The translations under genes were made by a program, and so were the position numbers. From Candidatus Latescibacterota bacterium (GTDB lineage Bacteria; Krumholzibacteriota; Krumholzibacteriia; Krumholzibacteriales; Krumholzibacteriaceae), in NCBI GenBank assembly GCA_019038625.1, contig JAHOYU010000116.1, positions 1 through 56,214 of the forward strand: DNA of 56,214 bases. Reading direction: 5' to 3'. Shown here in pieces: positions 8,278 to 16,403 of this stretch. The notes under the pieces are model-generated. The model had not been told where the DNA came from. It did not search any database and saw only the letters and a program-made list of their open reading frames with translations. Within the stretch, counting starts at the first letter, position 1, and each line of letters begins with the position of its first letter.

Positions 8278-9447
8278 ATGCAGTTTTTCGGTGAGACAAA
8301 AATAAAGTTCGTGGAGTTACGGAACAAGGCTTTCGTGATCTCCGCAGTGATTATCCTGGCCGGACTCCTGTCCCTTCTGATAAAAGGCGGCCCGAACCTC
8401 AGTATCGATTTCGAGGGGGGGACGTTGATACAGGTCAAGTTCGACCAACACGTGCCGGTGGCGGACCTGAGGGCGGTAGTCGAAAAAGCCGGATATGAAA
8501 ATGGCGAGATCCAGGGATACGGCGACGAAACAGAATATCTTATCACGATCGAGAAGATCAGCGAGGCAAAGGAGGCCGGCGAGGGCCTGATGGAGTCTCT
8601 CCTGGCGGCTGCTCCGAATGCTGGCTGGACCCTCGTATCGGTCAAGGAGATGTCGCCTGATTACGCGAAGAGCTTTGAAGGCGGGAATCTCGTGATCGTC
8701 GAGGCAAAGGCCATGCCGGACCTCGAAGAGTTAAAGACGGGTGTCAGGGAGAACGGGACGGGGTTTGTCGAGGTCACCCAGGAATCTGACAACAGGCTTG
8801 CTTTCAGCCTTCCTTACAGTGGAATCGAATCACAGGCAGCAGAGCTGCTCAAGGCTGAGATCTCGAATAGTTTCCCGGAAAGAGAGATCGAGATCCGTCG
8901 TACCGAGACTGTCGGACCCAAGATCGGTGAAGAACTCAAGAACCGTATGTGGGCAGCGATCATTATATCGATGTTCGGGATCCTGATCTATATCAGCTGG
9001 CGGTTCGAGTTCAAATTCGCGATCGGCGCGATTCTGGCCCTTGTCCATGATGTACTCATCACTCTCGGCATCTTTTCACTGATGGGCAAGGAGATCTCGC
9101 TCATCGTGATAGCAGCTTTCCTTACGATCGTCGGGTATTCATTGAACGACACAATCGTCGTGTTCGACAGGATCAGGGAAAATTTCAGCCTGCGAAGACG
9201 CGAAACGTATGATAACATGGTCAATATCTCGATCAATGAATCTCTCAGCAGAACGGTGATAACATCGCTGACCACACTTATCGTGATCCTCTTCCTCTTT
9301 CTGTACGGTGGAGAGGTTATCCACGATTTCGCGTTCGCGTTACTGGTAGGTGTGGTAGTCGGTACATATTCGTCGATCTTCGTTGCCAGCCCGATACTTG
9401 TCGAGTGGCAGAACAGGATCACGAAGAGGGCGAAGGCGAAGTCCTGA
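8278..9447 (+). CDS. secF: Protein translocase subunit SecF
   Basis: 389 residues, ATG with GAGAGGA upstream. TM 1 about 20-38, then SIDFEGGTLIQVKF (SecF signature), a long periplasmic part, and five C-terminal helices with YSLNDTIVVFDRIRENF near residue 286. SecF proteins are often about 300-320 residues. The surplus is in the periplasmic part between about 60 and 210, where a second segment (MPDLEELKTG...) resembles a duplicated P1-like fold. It is co-transcribed with secD. Confidence 0.96.
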   Translation: MQFFGETKIKFVELRNKAFVISAVIILAGLLSLLIKGGPNLSIDFEGGTLIQVKFDQHVPVADLRAVVEKAGYENGEIQGYGDETEYLITIEKISEAKEAGEGLMESLLAAAPNAGWTLVSVKEMSPDYAKSFEGGNLVIVEAKAMPDLEELKTGVRENGTGFVEVTQESDNRLAFSLPYSGIESQAAELLKAEISNSFPEREIEIRRTETVGPKIGEELKNRMWAAIIISMFGILIYISWRFEFKFAIGAILALVHDVLITLGIFSLMGKEISLIVIAAFLTIVGYSLNDTIVVFDRIRENFSLRRRETYDNMVNISINESLSRTVITSLTTLIVILFLFLYGGEVIHDFAFALLVGVVVGTYSSIFVASPILVEWQNRITKRAKAKS

Positions 9448-9490
9448 CCGGCAGCCAGGCGAGAGGAACGACCGAAGCGGAGCGACCGTG

Positions 9491-10006
9491 ATGACGGCTG
9501 TGTTGCAGCATACCGGCCTCGTACTGTTGTACGTATTATTTTTCCTGTTGAATCTACTTATCTTTGTAGGAATTCCGGGTAGCTGGGTCATGTTCGGTGG
9601 AATATTGATCTATGCGTGGATAACAGGGTTTTCAGCATTGGGCTGGTGGTACCTGGTCGCGATGGCGGCAGCTCTGGTCGTTGGGGAGATCGTAGAGGCT
9701 ACCCTTGGCCTTGTAGTCGTTGCCGGAAAAGGGGCCACACGCTGGGGAGTGCTGGGTGCCTTTCTGGGCGGGATCATTGGAGCAGTAGGTGGAACCGCTG
9801 TCATTCCCGTTGTGGGAAGCGTGATCTTCGGCCTTCTGGGCGCGTTCGGTGGGGCGGTCCTCTGCGAATACATCTACTACAACTCTCTGGATCAGGCTCT
9901 CAGGACCGGATTCTGGGCTTTCCTCGGAAAACTCGGCGCGATGTTCGTAAAATTTGCACTGGGACTGCTGGCTCTGGGGATATTTGCCTGGAGAAGCTGG
10001 AACTGA
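9491..10006 (+). CDS. DUF456 family membrane protein
   Basis: 171 residues from the ATG at 9491, with GGAG 8 bases upstream. The longer in-frame opening from 9383 runs inside secF and is Arg/Ser-rich, so it is rejected. Highly hydrophobic with about five membrane segments; Gly-rich core GKGATRWGVLGAFLGGIIGAVGG is typical of DUF456. No biochemical role is known for the family. Position 43 bp behind secF suggests membership of the same transcript. Confidence 0.85.
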   Translation: MTAVLQHTGLVLLYVLFFLLNLLIFVGIPGSWVMFGGILIYAWITGFSALGWWYLVAMAAALVVGEIVEATLGLVVVAGKGATRWGVLGAFLGGIIGAVGGTAVIPVVGSVIFGLLGAFGGAVLCEYIYYNSLDQALRTGFWAFLGKLGAMFVKFALGLLALGIFAWRSWN

Positions 10007-10064
10007 GTCAAGGCACCGTGTTACGGTCGAACTGACCACTTTGTGACACACCATTCTCCAAAAC

Positions 10065-10087
10065 AGGACAGTTTCGTCCTCGGAAAC
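10065..10087 (+). promoter_or_regulatory. Dyads upstream of the sigma54 site (possible activator site)
   Basis: AGGAC-N6-GTCCT (10065-10080) overlaps GTTTC-N7-GAAAC (10071-10087), about 60-80 bp before the expected start. Position suits an enhancer-binding protein, but the dyads are short and could be chance. Confidence 0.3.
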
Positions 10088-10119
10088 GACGTAACTTATT
10101 AAAAACGAACAAATTCTAA

Positions 10120-10134
10120 TGGCACATGCCTTGC
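10120..10134 (+). promoter_or_regulatory. Sigma54-type (-24/-12) promoter of the envelope operon
   Basis: TGGCAC (10120-10125), 5 bp, TTGC (10131-10134): GG-N10-GC with every core base of the -24/-12 consensus. Start predicted near 10146, 85 nt before the first gene. Six genes follow with gaps of at most 25 bp or overlaps. Confidence 0.68.
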
Positions 10135-10230
10135 GGTTATCTATTAGGCCCATTAGGGCATGATGGGAGGCCTGCGCCAGGAGCGGGTCGATCCTCCACC
10201 CCCTCCAGCTTTGGAAGAAAGGGCTGTCGG

Positions 10231-10719
10231 ATGGTTCGGCGTTTCGTGACAATATCGATTCTGGTCTTTTTGGTAGTCTTGCCACTTTCTGATGCCGTGG
10301 CGCAGAAGCGCGGGGACAAGAAGAGGGGAGGGGAACTGCTGAGCGAGATCAAGAATCCCCAGTCGGTTTTCCGGGCCATGGAAAGGGCATGGAAGAACGC
10401 CGATGCGAAATCGATATCCTCGATGGTGGGAAAGAGGAAGGCTTTCATTCATATTCGTGGTGCTGGCGACAGCGGAGGATTCTACAGCAGGTCCCAGGTA
10501 TTCTATCTTTTCAAGAGGATGTTCAAGGAATACAGACAGCTCAAGTTTGAATTCGTCAAATTTCATAATCTGGAAAGACCCGACAGAAGGGTCTATGCGA
10601 TAGCATATAGAAGCTGTAGGATCATGCGCAGCGACAAGGTCTTTCAGGACAAGGTGTATATAACACTGGGCAGGGAAGGCCGGGACTGGGTAGTCACGGA
10701 GATCAAGACCACTCGTTAG
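10231..10719 (+). CDS. Exported NTF2-like protein (DUF4783-like)
   Basis: 162 residues from the ATG at 10231, preceded by GGAAGAAAGGG. Signal peptide about 1-24 (ISILVFLVVLPLSDAVAQ). The mature part (VFRAMERAWKNADAKSISSMV ... YSRSQVFYLFKRMFKEY ... YAIAYRSCRIM) has the helix-then-curved-sheet order of small NTF2-like domains such as DUF4783. No catalytic residues can be assigned. First gene of the sigma54-led operon and 25 bp before the large kinase, so it may be a periplasmic partner of that sensor. Confidence 0.7.
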   Translation: MVRRFVTISILVFLVVLPLSDAVAQKRGDKKRGGELLSEIKNPQSVFRAMERAWKNADAKSISSMVGKRKAFIHIRGAGDSGGFYSRSQVFYLFKRMFKEYRQLKFEFVKFHNLERPDRRVYAIAYRSCRIMRSDKVFQDKVYITLGREGRDWVVTEIKTTR

Positions 10720-10744
10720 GCCGGATGACGGTTTCCTGGAGACT

Positions 10745-13700
10745 GTGGCTGTGAATATCAACAGGGAAAAAAAGATTTTTAATGCGGTGCTCTGGTCTTT
10801 TCTCGCTGGAGCACTGGTTTTCTATATATCGATGATATCGACGGGGAGGATCATCCTTCCCGCTCCCGTATGGTTCATGTTTCTCCTTCTCGATGCCGGG
10901 TTTATAGTCTTCATGTTCATCCCATACCCTGGGCGGATGCCGATAGGAAAAGCTCCGGGCCCTGGAACAGAGAGCAAATGGTATCCCCGCTCCATGTCTG
11001 ATATCGTCGAAAAATCAGAAGATGAGAAAAAGCCATCCCACGCCGGTATCCTGGAAGTCGGCAGAGCGATTGGTCCGGTACCCCTCATTCCGCTTCTTCT
11101 CCTGATACCGATCATACTCTTGTCCATGTCGGGGGAGAGGGACATCGATAAATGGCAGGAGCAGGAGAGGGATAAGCTTCTTTCGATTTATGGTGATGCG
11201 GCAGCTCGGGTGGCAGATGTGGAACGGTTGGCTATGGAGACCGGCCGTTCAGTGGTGGAAAGGCTGGGTGTGGACTTTCAGGATACGATTGATTCAGTGG
11301 AGAGGGCTGGCTGGATCGACGTAGTGGATTCTCTGGCCCACGCAGCCGGAAATGGGGTTGAACCGTTCGGGCACCTGGGGATACAGGTCTTCTCGACCAG
11401 TGGAAAACGGGTTTTGTGGGGCGGAACGCCAAGGTTTGCCGGAAGGGCCGCCACCAGAGAGTCATCCCGGTCAGTGTTCATCAGCAGAACACAACTCTTC
11501 ACACTTCTTGTCCACGAGACGGAGCTGCCCGACGGGTCCAGGATTCTGATAGATATACCGCTCGAAGTCGACTACCGGATAAATAATAGATTTCTGAGAA
11601 GCGAGGGGATAGGACTCACTCTGAGTAAAGAGTATGGGGAAGATGTGGATTGCAGGTTCTGGAGGGGTGGAGTCTCGAGAAAACAGGGATGGGATACCAG
11701 CCTTTTTAAGAATAAGGGTCCGAATATATATTCCGAGGAGGGTGGTAATGTAAGGGTTTACGGGCTGATTGAATCGTCGATGGGCCAGCCTCTTGCCCAA
11801 CTCAACGTGACAGGCCGGTCCTTTCGCGCAATGTTGAGTGATGTGGAGAGTTCGCGGATCTTCAAAGCGGGGCTGCTTATCGTCCTGTGCGTGATAATTA
11901 TTGCCAGGCACGTCTACCGTGTTCTGGCAAATAGAAAGAAGAGGGATGGGAACAGGATCTGGAACAGCGTCAGCAGGCTGGCTGTGCTTGTTTCCTTTCT
12001 GGCTTTGATAAGGTACATTCTTATCCGCCTGGAGATTCCGAGTAGAATATTCGGGTCGAACCTGTTTGATCCCTCACTCTTTGCCGACAATCTGCCGGGG
12101 GGGCTGACCAGGACCACGGGAGATCTGCTGCTGACGGCTCTCTTTTTTCTGATCCTTGTTTTTGGTGGGGTAAAGATATTCAGGACATATTACAGAGGAT
12201 TCATGGAGAGAAGTGTCGATTCATCCGGGCGAGTGGTCCCGGTGAGGCTTGCACTGAAGGCTGTACTCTCATCTGTCGTACTGTTGGGTGTTGTCAAGAT
12301 CTCCGGCATGATCGTAGCGAGGACGGTCCTGAACTCCAATCCAAGGCTGATAGGGTTGGATACGGAATTTTTCAGTGTTCCGGTGCTTTCGCTTCACCTG
12401 GCCCTTCTCCTGTCCGTATCGGCTGTTCTGATTGCAGGAATATTTCTTCTCCGGGTGATCTTTGTCTGGGGAGGGGGGAGACTTTTCGAGTGGATCCCCG
12501 CGGCGGGTCTCGCTCTGGCGGCAGTCATCTATCTGGCACATCCCCACTGGTCGCTGACCGTCGCTTCGGTCGCGCTGGTATTGATATCCGCGAGAATATT
12601 CCCGATGCTTCGGAAGGAGGAAGCGCTCACTGTCATCTTCGCTTCGTTTTTCCTCGTGTTGATCTGTTCGCTGGTCGTTTTCGGGACCGCTTTTGAGAAA
12701 TACGATGAACTGAGAAAGAGTAAGGTGATCGAGCGTCTGAAGACTTTCAACGATCCAGATGACAACTGGTTGATGCTCGTTCTGCCCGATGTCTGCGAAG
12801 GAATATTCAACAGCCGGTCGGCGGTGGCAAAGGTCCTGTCCGGCAACAGATCGACTGCGTTCGAGCTATGGGCCGACAGTGGCATGAGCAGGTTCGGGTT
12901 TTCCTGTGTGTTCGACGTTTACAACGCCGGGGGCAGGCAGTTTTCGAGATTTTCTGTCGGTATGCCGATCGAAGTATTGAACGCGCTTCCCGGAGCGGTA
13001 AGGTCATCCCCACTGCCTGAAGTGAAAAAAGTTCTCAGAGAGACAAGAGAGGGTAAGGTCCATTTTCTCGTGGGGATCGCTCCTCTTTACAACCTTAACG
13101 GTGTGCCGGCAGGACGTGTAGAGATAAAGGTCCCATACTTCTACGAGAATCCGGAGCTGCTGGTGAAGGCCGGGCCGATGGCCCCGGAGATCTTTCAGAA
13201 TATCGAGAGTGGGACCCTGGCGCCCAGGATCGATGAACCGGAGAATCTGCTGGTCGCGAGGTTGCGAAGCGACCGGGTGATCGATTCTTCTTCGCCGGTC
13301 CTTCCGGCCGGGTCGACTGTGGGCGGTCTGGAGGGTGAATGGTTCGATGTCGGTTCGGATGGAGTTAAATATACATGTACGAAGAAATATCGTGAAGGAG
13401 AAGATGGATTCCTCGCCGGCTACAGGAACCCGGGCCTGAACGAAAAAATATTGCAGTGGGCCATGGTAGTATCTCTGAATATCATCCTTACCGTGGTATC
13501 GATGATTGTTCTTTTCCTGACAAGAAAGCTCCCGTTTCTTGGCAGCGTGACTCCCGCAGTCTCATTTGCGGGAGGATTGAGTTTCAGACGCAAGCTGCTT
13601 CTCTCTTTCCTTGCTGTCTCCGTGATGCCGGTTATTCTTATGGGCATATTTTCCGGACGATACATCCGGTACAGGTTCAGAGCGGAGGGCGAGCGTGAGG

Positions 13701-15622
13701 CTGTTACGGCTGTTCGTTCCGCCCAATCGTTTCTAAGGCATTCGATAAGGTCAGAGGCGGAGGCTTTCTCGGAAAGCAGGTATCTTGGCGAGGTCCTCAT
13801 TGGTTCAGAGACTCCCAGGATAGGCGACATGACACGGTTTCCAGGGATGCAGTTCACGCTCTGGGATGGCAAGGGGAACCTTCTTCTCGACGAGAGCCTG
13901 AGTGATTTTTCTTCTGTCGAGACATCTGGACTCATAGCGTCCAGCGAATCGGGGAAGGTGATGATCTCATACAGCTACCCCCACCTGTATGCCGGGACCG
14001 TTATCTATATTCCGATACCGGGAAGGCCGGCGGGGTATCTTTACTACAGGCGAAGGCTGGACGATGATTTCATCTCGGAGCTCGCGGCGGTCCTGGGGAG
14101 AAATCTGAATATTTATTTTGAAGGTCTTCTGAGGGTGTCGAGCGAAAGGGAGTTGTTTACCGGGGGATTTCTCGAGCCTCTTCTGTCGCCTCCTGTATAC
14201 TCAGAGGTCGCTCTCGGCAGGGCCAGGATAGCTCTCAGGGACCAGAATCTCGGAGATTATACATACAAAGTGGCGGGGATCTCGCTGCCGACCTTCAGGT
14301 CGGAGGAAATGGGAGTGCTCTCGGTCCCTCTTCTATACAGGACGGCTTATATCAGAAACGAGATGCTCAGGTCTTATGCACTTATCCTCGGCCTGCTGGC
14401 TCTGCTGTTTTCGGCCGCGGTCACTCTGGGTGTATTTCTGGCCGGAAAGATAATCAATCCGATATCGGCGCTTCTCGGTGGGACGAAAAGGATCATCACT
14501 GGTGATCTTGAATTCAGACTGGAGGCAGAGGCCCAGGATGAGATCGGTGATCTTGTCGATTCCTTCAATACGATGACCGGGGCTCTGCGGGTGGCAAGGC
14601 GCGATCTCGTGGAGAGACAGAGATATCTTTCGGCGATCCTGGAGAATGTGGCGGCTGGAGTCGTCTCGACGGAAAGCGACGGAAGTGTCGTTACTGTCAA
14701 CCCATCAGCAGCCAGGATGCTCGGAATGGATCCCGGCGAACTCGTCGGAAGAAAAATATCGAGTCTTAGCCGCGATGAACTGAAACCGTTCACCACGTTG
14801 TTTGAGCATCGGGGAGAAAAGACAAGAGAAGATGAGATCTCCCTGTTCAGTGGAGAGGACAGGAGAACGTTCAAGGCGGTCATCACAAGCCTGCGTGAAG
14901 GAGGAGAGGATCTTGGGACTGTCGTGGTATTCGACGATCTCACCGAACTTATCAGAACAAAGAAACTTTCGGCCTGGGTGGAGATGGCAAGACAGATCGC
15001 GCACGAAGTAAAAAATCCGCTCACACCGATCAAGCTCTCGGCCCAGCTCATGCGGCGGGCATACCGGGAGGACAGCGAGGAATTTCCCGTAATATTCGAG
15101 GAGGGTGTGGATACGGTCATTCAACAGACCGAGATACTTCGCCGGATAGCATCCGAATTCAGCAGTTTCGGGAGAGCTGTCGACCTGAGACCTGAGGCGA
15201 TAGACGCCGGTGGATTCATCGAGAGTATAGTGTCCGGATACAGGGGCGCGGGACAGATCAAGGTGATACATGAAGCTGGAGACCCCGCCGTCCTCATGGC
15301 TGACATGGAGGCGCTGAGAAAGATATTGGTGAACCTGATAGAAAACGCTATGGACGCGATATCGGAAAGAGGACAGGTCGTAGTGACTCACCGGGTGACA
15401 GGTGACAAGGTGGAGATCATTGTCGTCGATTCGGGCAGTGGCCTTCCTCCGGAAGTAGAGGAAAGATTGTTCGAACCATATTTTTCGACGAAGACTAATG
15501 GTACCGGTCTCGGCCTGGCCATCTGCCGCAGCCTTGCGACAGAGATGGGGGGAGATATCTCGCTGGGGAACATTGAATCCGGGAACGGTGTAAGAGCAGT
15601 AGTGAATCTGCCGTTGGCATAA
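10745..15622 (+). CDS. Giant NtrY-like membrane histidine kinase
   Basis: 1625 residues, GTG start (another GTG at 10751 fits the GGAG spacing better). The N-terminal 1200 residues hold about 13 membrane segments in blocks (about 15-60, 105-125, 380-435, 470-660, 915-980, 1210-1235) separated by large extracytoplasmic loops. HAMP (about 1236-1290), PAS (1300-1400, ILENVAAGVVSTESDG), HisKA with RQIAHEVKNPLTPIKLS (His near 1419) and HATPase_c ending GTGLGLAICRSLA follow. The HEVKNPLTPIKLS phosphoacceptor signature is that of the NtrY group. NtrY enzymes are usually 700-800 residues, so this one is about twice that length. No NtrX-type regulator is adjacent. Confidence 0.88.
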   Translation: MAVNINREKKIFNAVLWSFLAGALVFYISMISTGRIILPAPVWFMFLLLDAGFIVFMFIPYPGRMPIGKAPGPGTESKWYPRSMSDIVEKSEDEKKPSHAGILEVGRAIGPVPLIPLLLLIPIILLSMSGERDIDKWQEQERDKLLSIYGDAAARVADVERLAMETGRSVVERLGVDFQDTIDSVERAGWIDVVDSLAHAAGNGVEPFGHLGIQVFSTSGKRVLWGGTPRFAGRAATRESSRSVFISRTQLFTLLVHETELPDGSRILIDIPLEVDYRINNRFLRSEGIGLTLSKEYGEDVDCRFWRGGVSRKQGWDTSLFKNKGPNIYSEEGGNVRVYGLIESSMGQPLAQLNVTGRSFRAMLSDVESSRIFKAGLLIVLCVIIIARHVYRVLANRKKRDGNRIWNSVSRLAVLVSFLALIRYILIRLEIPSRIFGSNLFDPSLFADNLPGGLTRTTGDLLLTALFFLILVFGGVKIFRTYYRGFMERSVDSSGRVVPVRLALKAVLSSVVLLGVVKISGMIVARTVLNSNPRLIGLDTEFFSVPVLSLHLALLLSVSAVLIAGIFLLRVIFVWGGGRLFEWIPAAGLALAAVIYLAHPHWSLTVASVALVLISARIFPMLRKEEALTVIFASFFLVLICSLVVFGTAFEKYDELRKSKVIERLKTFNDPDDNWLMLVLPDVCEGIFNSRSAVAKVLSGNRSTAFELWADSGMSRFGFSCVFDVYNAGGRQFSRFSVGMPIEVLNALPGAVRSSPLPEVKKVLRETREGKVHFLVGIAPLYNLNGVPAGRVEIKVPYFYENPELLVKAGPMAPEIFQNIESGTLAPRIDEPENLLVARLRSDRVIDSSSPVLPAGSTVGGLEGEWFDVGSDGVKYTCTKKYREGEDGFLAGYRNPGLNEKILQWAMVVSLNIILTVVSMIVLFLTRKLPFLGSVTPAVSFAGGLSFRRKLLLSFLAVSVMPVILMGIFSGRYIRYRFRAEGEREAVTAVRSAQSFLRHSIRSEAEAFSESRYLGEVLIGSETPRIGDMTRFPGMQFTLWDGKGNLLLDESLSDFSSVETSGLIASSESGKVMISYSYPHLYAGTVIYIPIPGRPAGYLYYRRRLDDDFISELAAVLGRNLNIYFEGLLRVSSERELFTGGFLEPLLSPPVYSEVALGRARIALRDQNLGDYTYKVAGISLPTFRSEEMGVLSVPLLYRTAYIRNEMLRSYALILGLLALLFSAAVTLGVFLAGKIINPISALLGGTKRIITGDLEFRLEAEAQDEIGDLVDSFNTMTGALRVARRDLVERQRYLSAILENVAAGVVSTESDGSVVTVNPSAARMLGMDPGELVGRKISSLSRDELKPFTTLFEHRGEKTREDEISLFSGEDRRTFKAVITSLREGGEDLGTVVVFDDLTELIRTKKLSAWVEMARQIAHEVKNPLTPIKLSAQLMRRAYREDSEEFPVIFEEGVDTVIQQTEILRRIASEFSSFGRAVDLRPEAIDAGGFIESIVSGYRGAGQIKVIHEAGDPAVLMADMEALRKILVNLIENAMDAISERGQVVVTHRVTGDKVEIIVVDSGSGLPPEVEERLFEPYFSTKTNGTGLGLAICRSLATEMGGDISLGNIESGNGVRAVVNLPLA

Positions 15623-15627
15623 CAGGA

Positions 15628-16386
15628 ATGATTATGGATGGAAAGAGATTCCAGATGAGAGACTTTATTGTGTTCTGCGCCGCGGCAGTCCTGCTACTGC
15701 TGCCTACGGCCGCTGGGGCACAGGGACACAGGCCTTCAGGCGGAGCGGCATCCGGAGATGCTGTAACTGAAGAACCGGACAGGTTGCTGGAAGATACCCG
15801 GATCAGGGTCGGAAGGCTTAAATACGGAGGAGGCGGGGACTGGTATTCCGATCCTTCCTCCCTTCCGAACCTGCTCGCTGAATTCAGCAGAAGGACCGGG
15901 ATCCCGACGGCCACAACGGAAAAGGTAATAGGCCCAGGAGCTCCGGAGCTCTACACATGCCCCTTCCTCTATTTGACCGGCCATGGAAATATCAGGCTCA
16001 CCGGGCAGGAGATCTCAAGGCTGAGAAAGCATCTTCTAAATGGGGGATTCCTTTATGCTGACGATAACTACGGGATGGACAAATCTTTCAGGAGCCTGGT
16101 CAGGGTTCTTTTTCCCGAGAGGGATCTGGTGATGGTCCCCTCCGGCCATCCGGTCTACCACTCCTTCTACGACATGGAGGGTCCGCCGAAGATTCACGAA
16201 CATGACGGGAAGCCACCGATGGGATTTGGAATATTCCAGGGCGACAGACTCATGTTGTTCTATACTTACGAAAGCGATATAGGTGATGGGCTCGAGGACC
16301 CGGACGTTCATGGCGATCCTCCCGGAAAAAGGGAGCAGGCTATCAGGATGGCCGTAAATGTCCTGTACTATGCCCTGACCCGTTAA
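15628..16386 (+). CDS. Exported DUF4159 protein
   Basis: 252 residues (ATG 15628, with a second ATG at 15634 that is better spaced from AGGA). Signal peptide about 12-31 (FIVFCAAAVLLLLPTAAGAQ). The DUF4159 signature RLKYGGGGDWYSDPSSL is near residue 65, followed by FLYLTGHGNIRLTGQE and GGFLYADDNYG, which recalls class I amidotransferase-like folds without an obvious Cys nucleophile. In many genomes this family travels with DUF4175/BatA/MoxR-type genes. Here it lies between the NtrY-like kinase (5 bp) and the DUF4175-like gene (17 bp). Function unknown. Confidence 0.85.
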   Translation: MIMDGKRFQMRDFIVFCAAAVLLLLPTAAGAQGHRPSGGAASGDAVTEEPDRLLEDTRIRVGRLKYGGGGDWYSDPSSLPNLLAEFSRRTGIPTATTEKVIGPGAPELYTCPFLYLTGHGNIRLTGQEISRLRKHLLNGGFLYADDNYGMDKSFRSLVRVLFPERDLVMVPSGHPVYHSFYDMEGPPKIHEHDGKPPMGFGIFQGDRLMLFYTYESDIGDGLEDPDVHGDPPGKREQAIRMAVNVLYYALTR

Positions 16387-16403
16387 CAGATCCGGAACCG
16401 ATT

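Noticed and set aside
9383-9490. 36-residue extension of the DUF456 protein
   Set aside because: It lies inside secF, is Arg/Ser-rich, and the ATG at 9491 has its own ribosome site.
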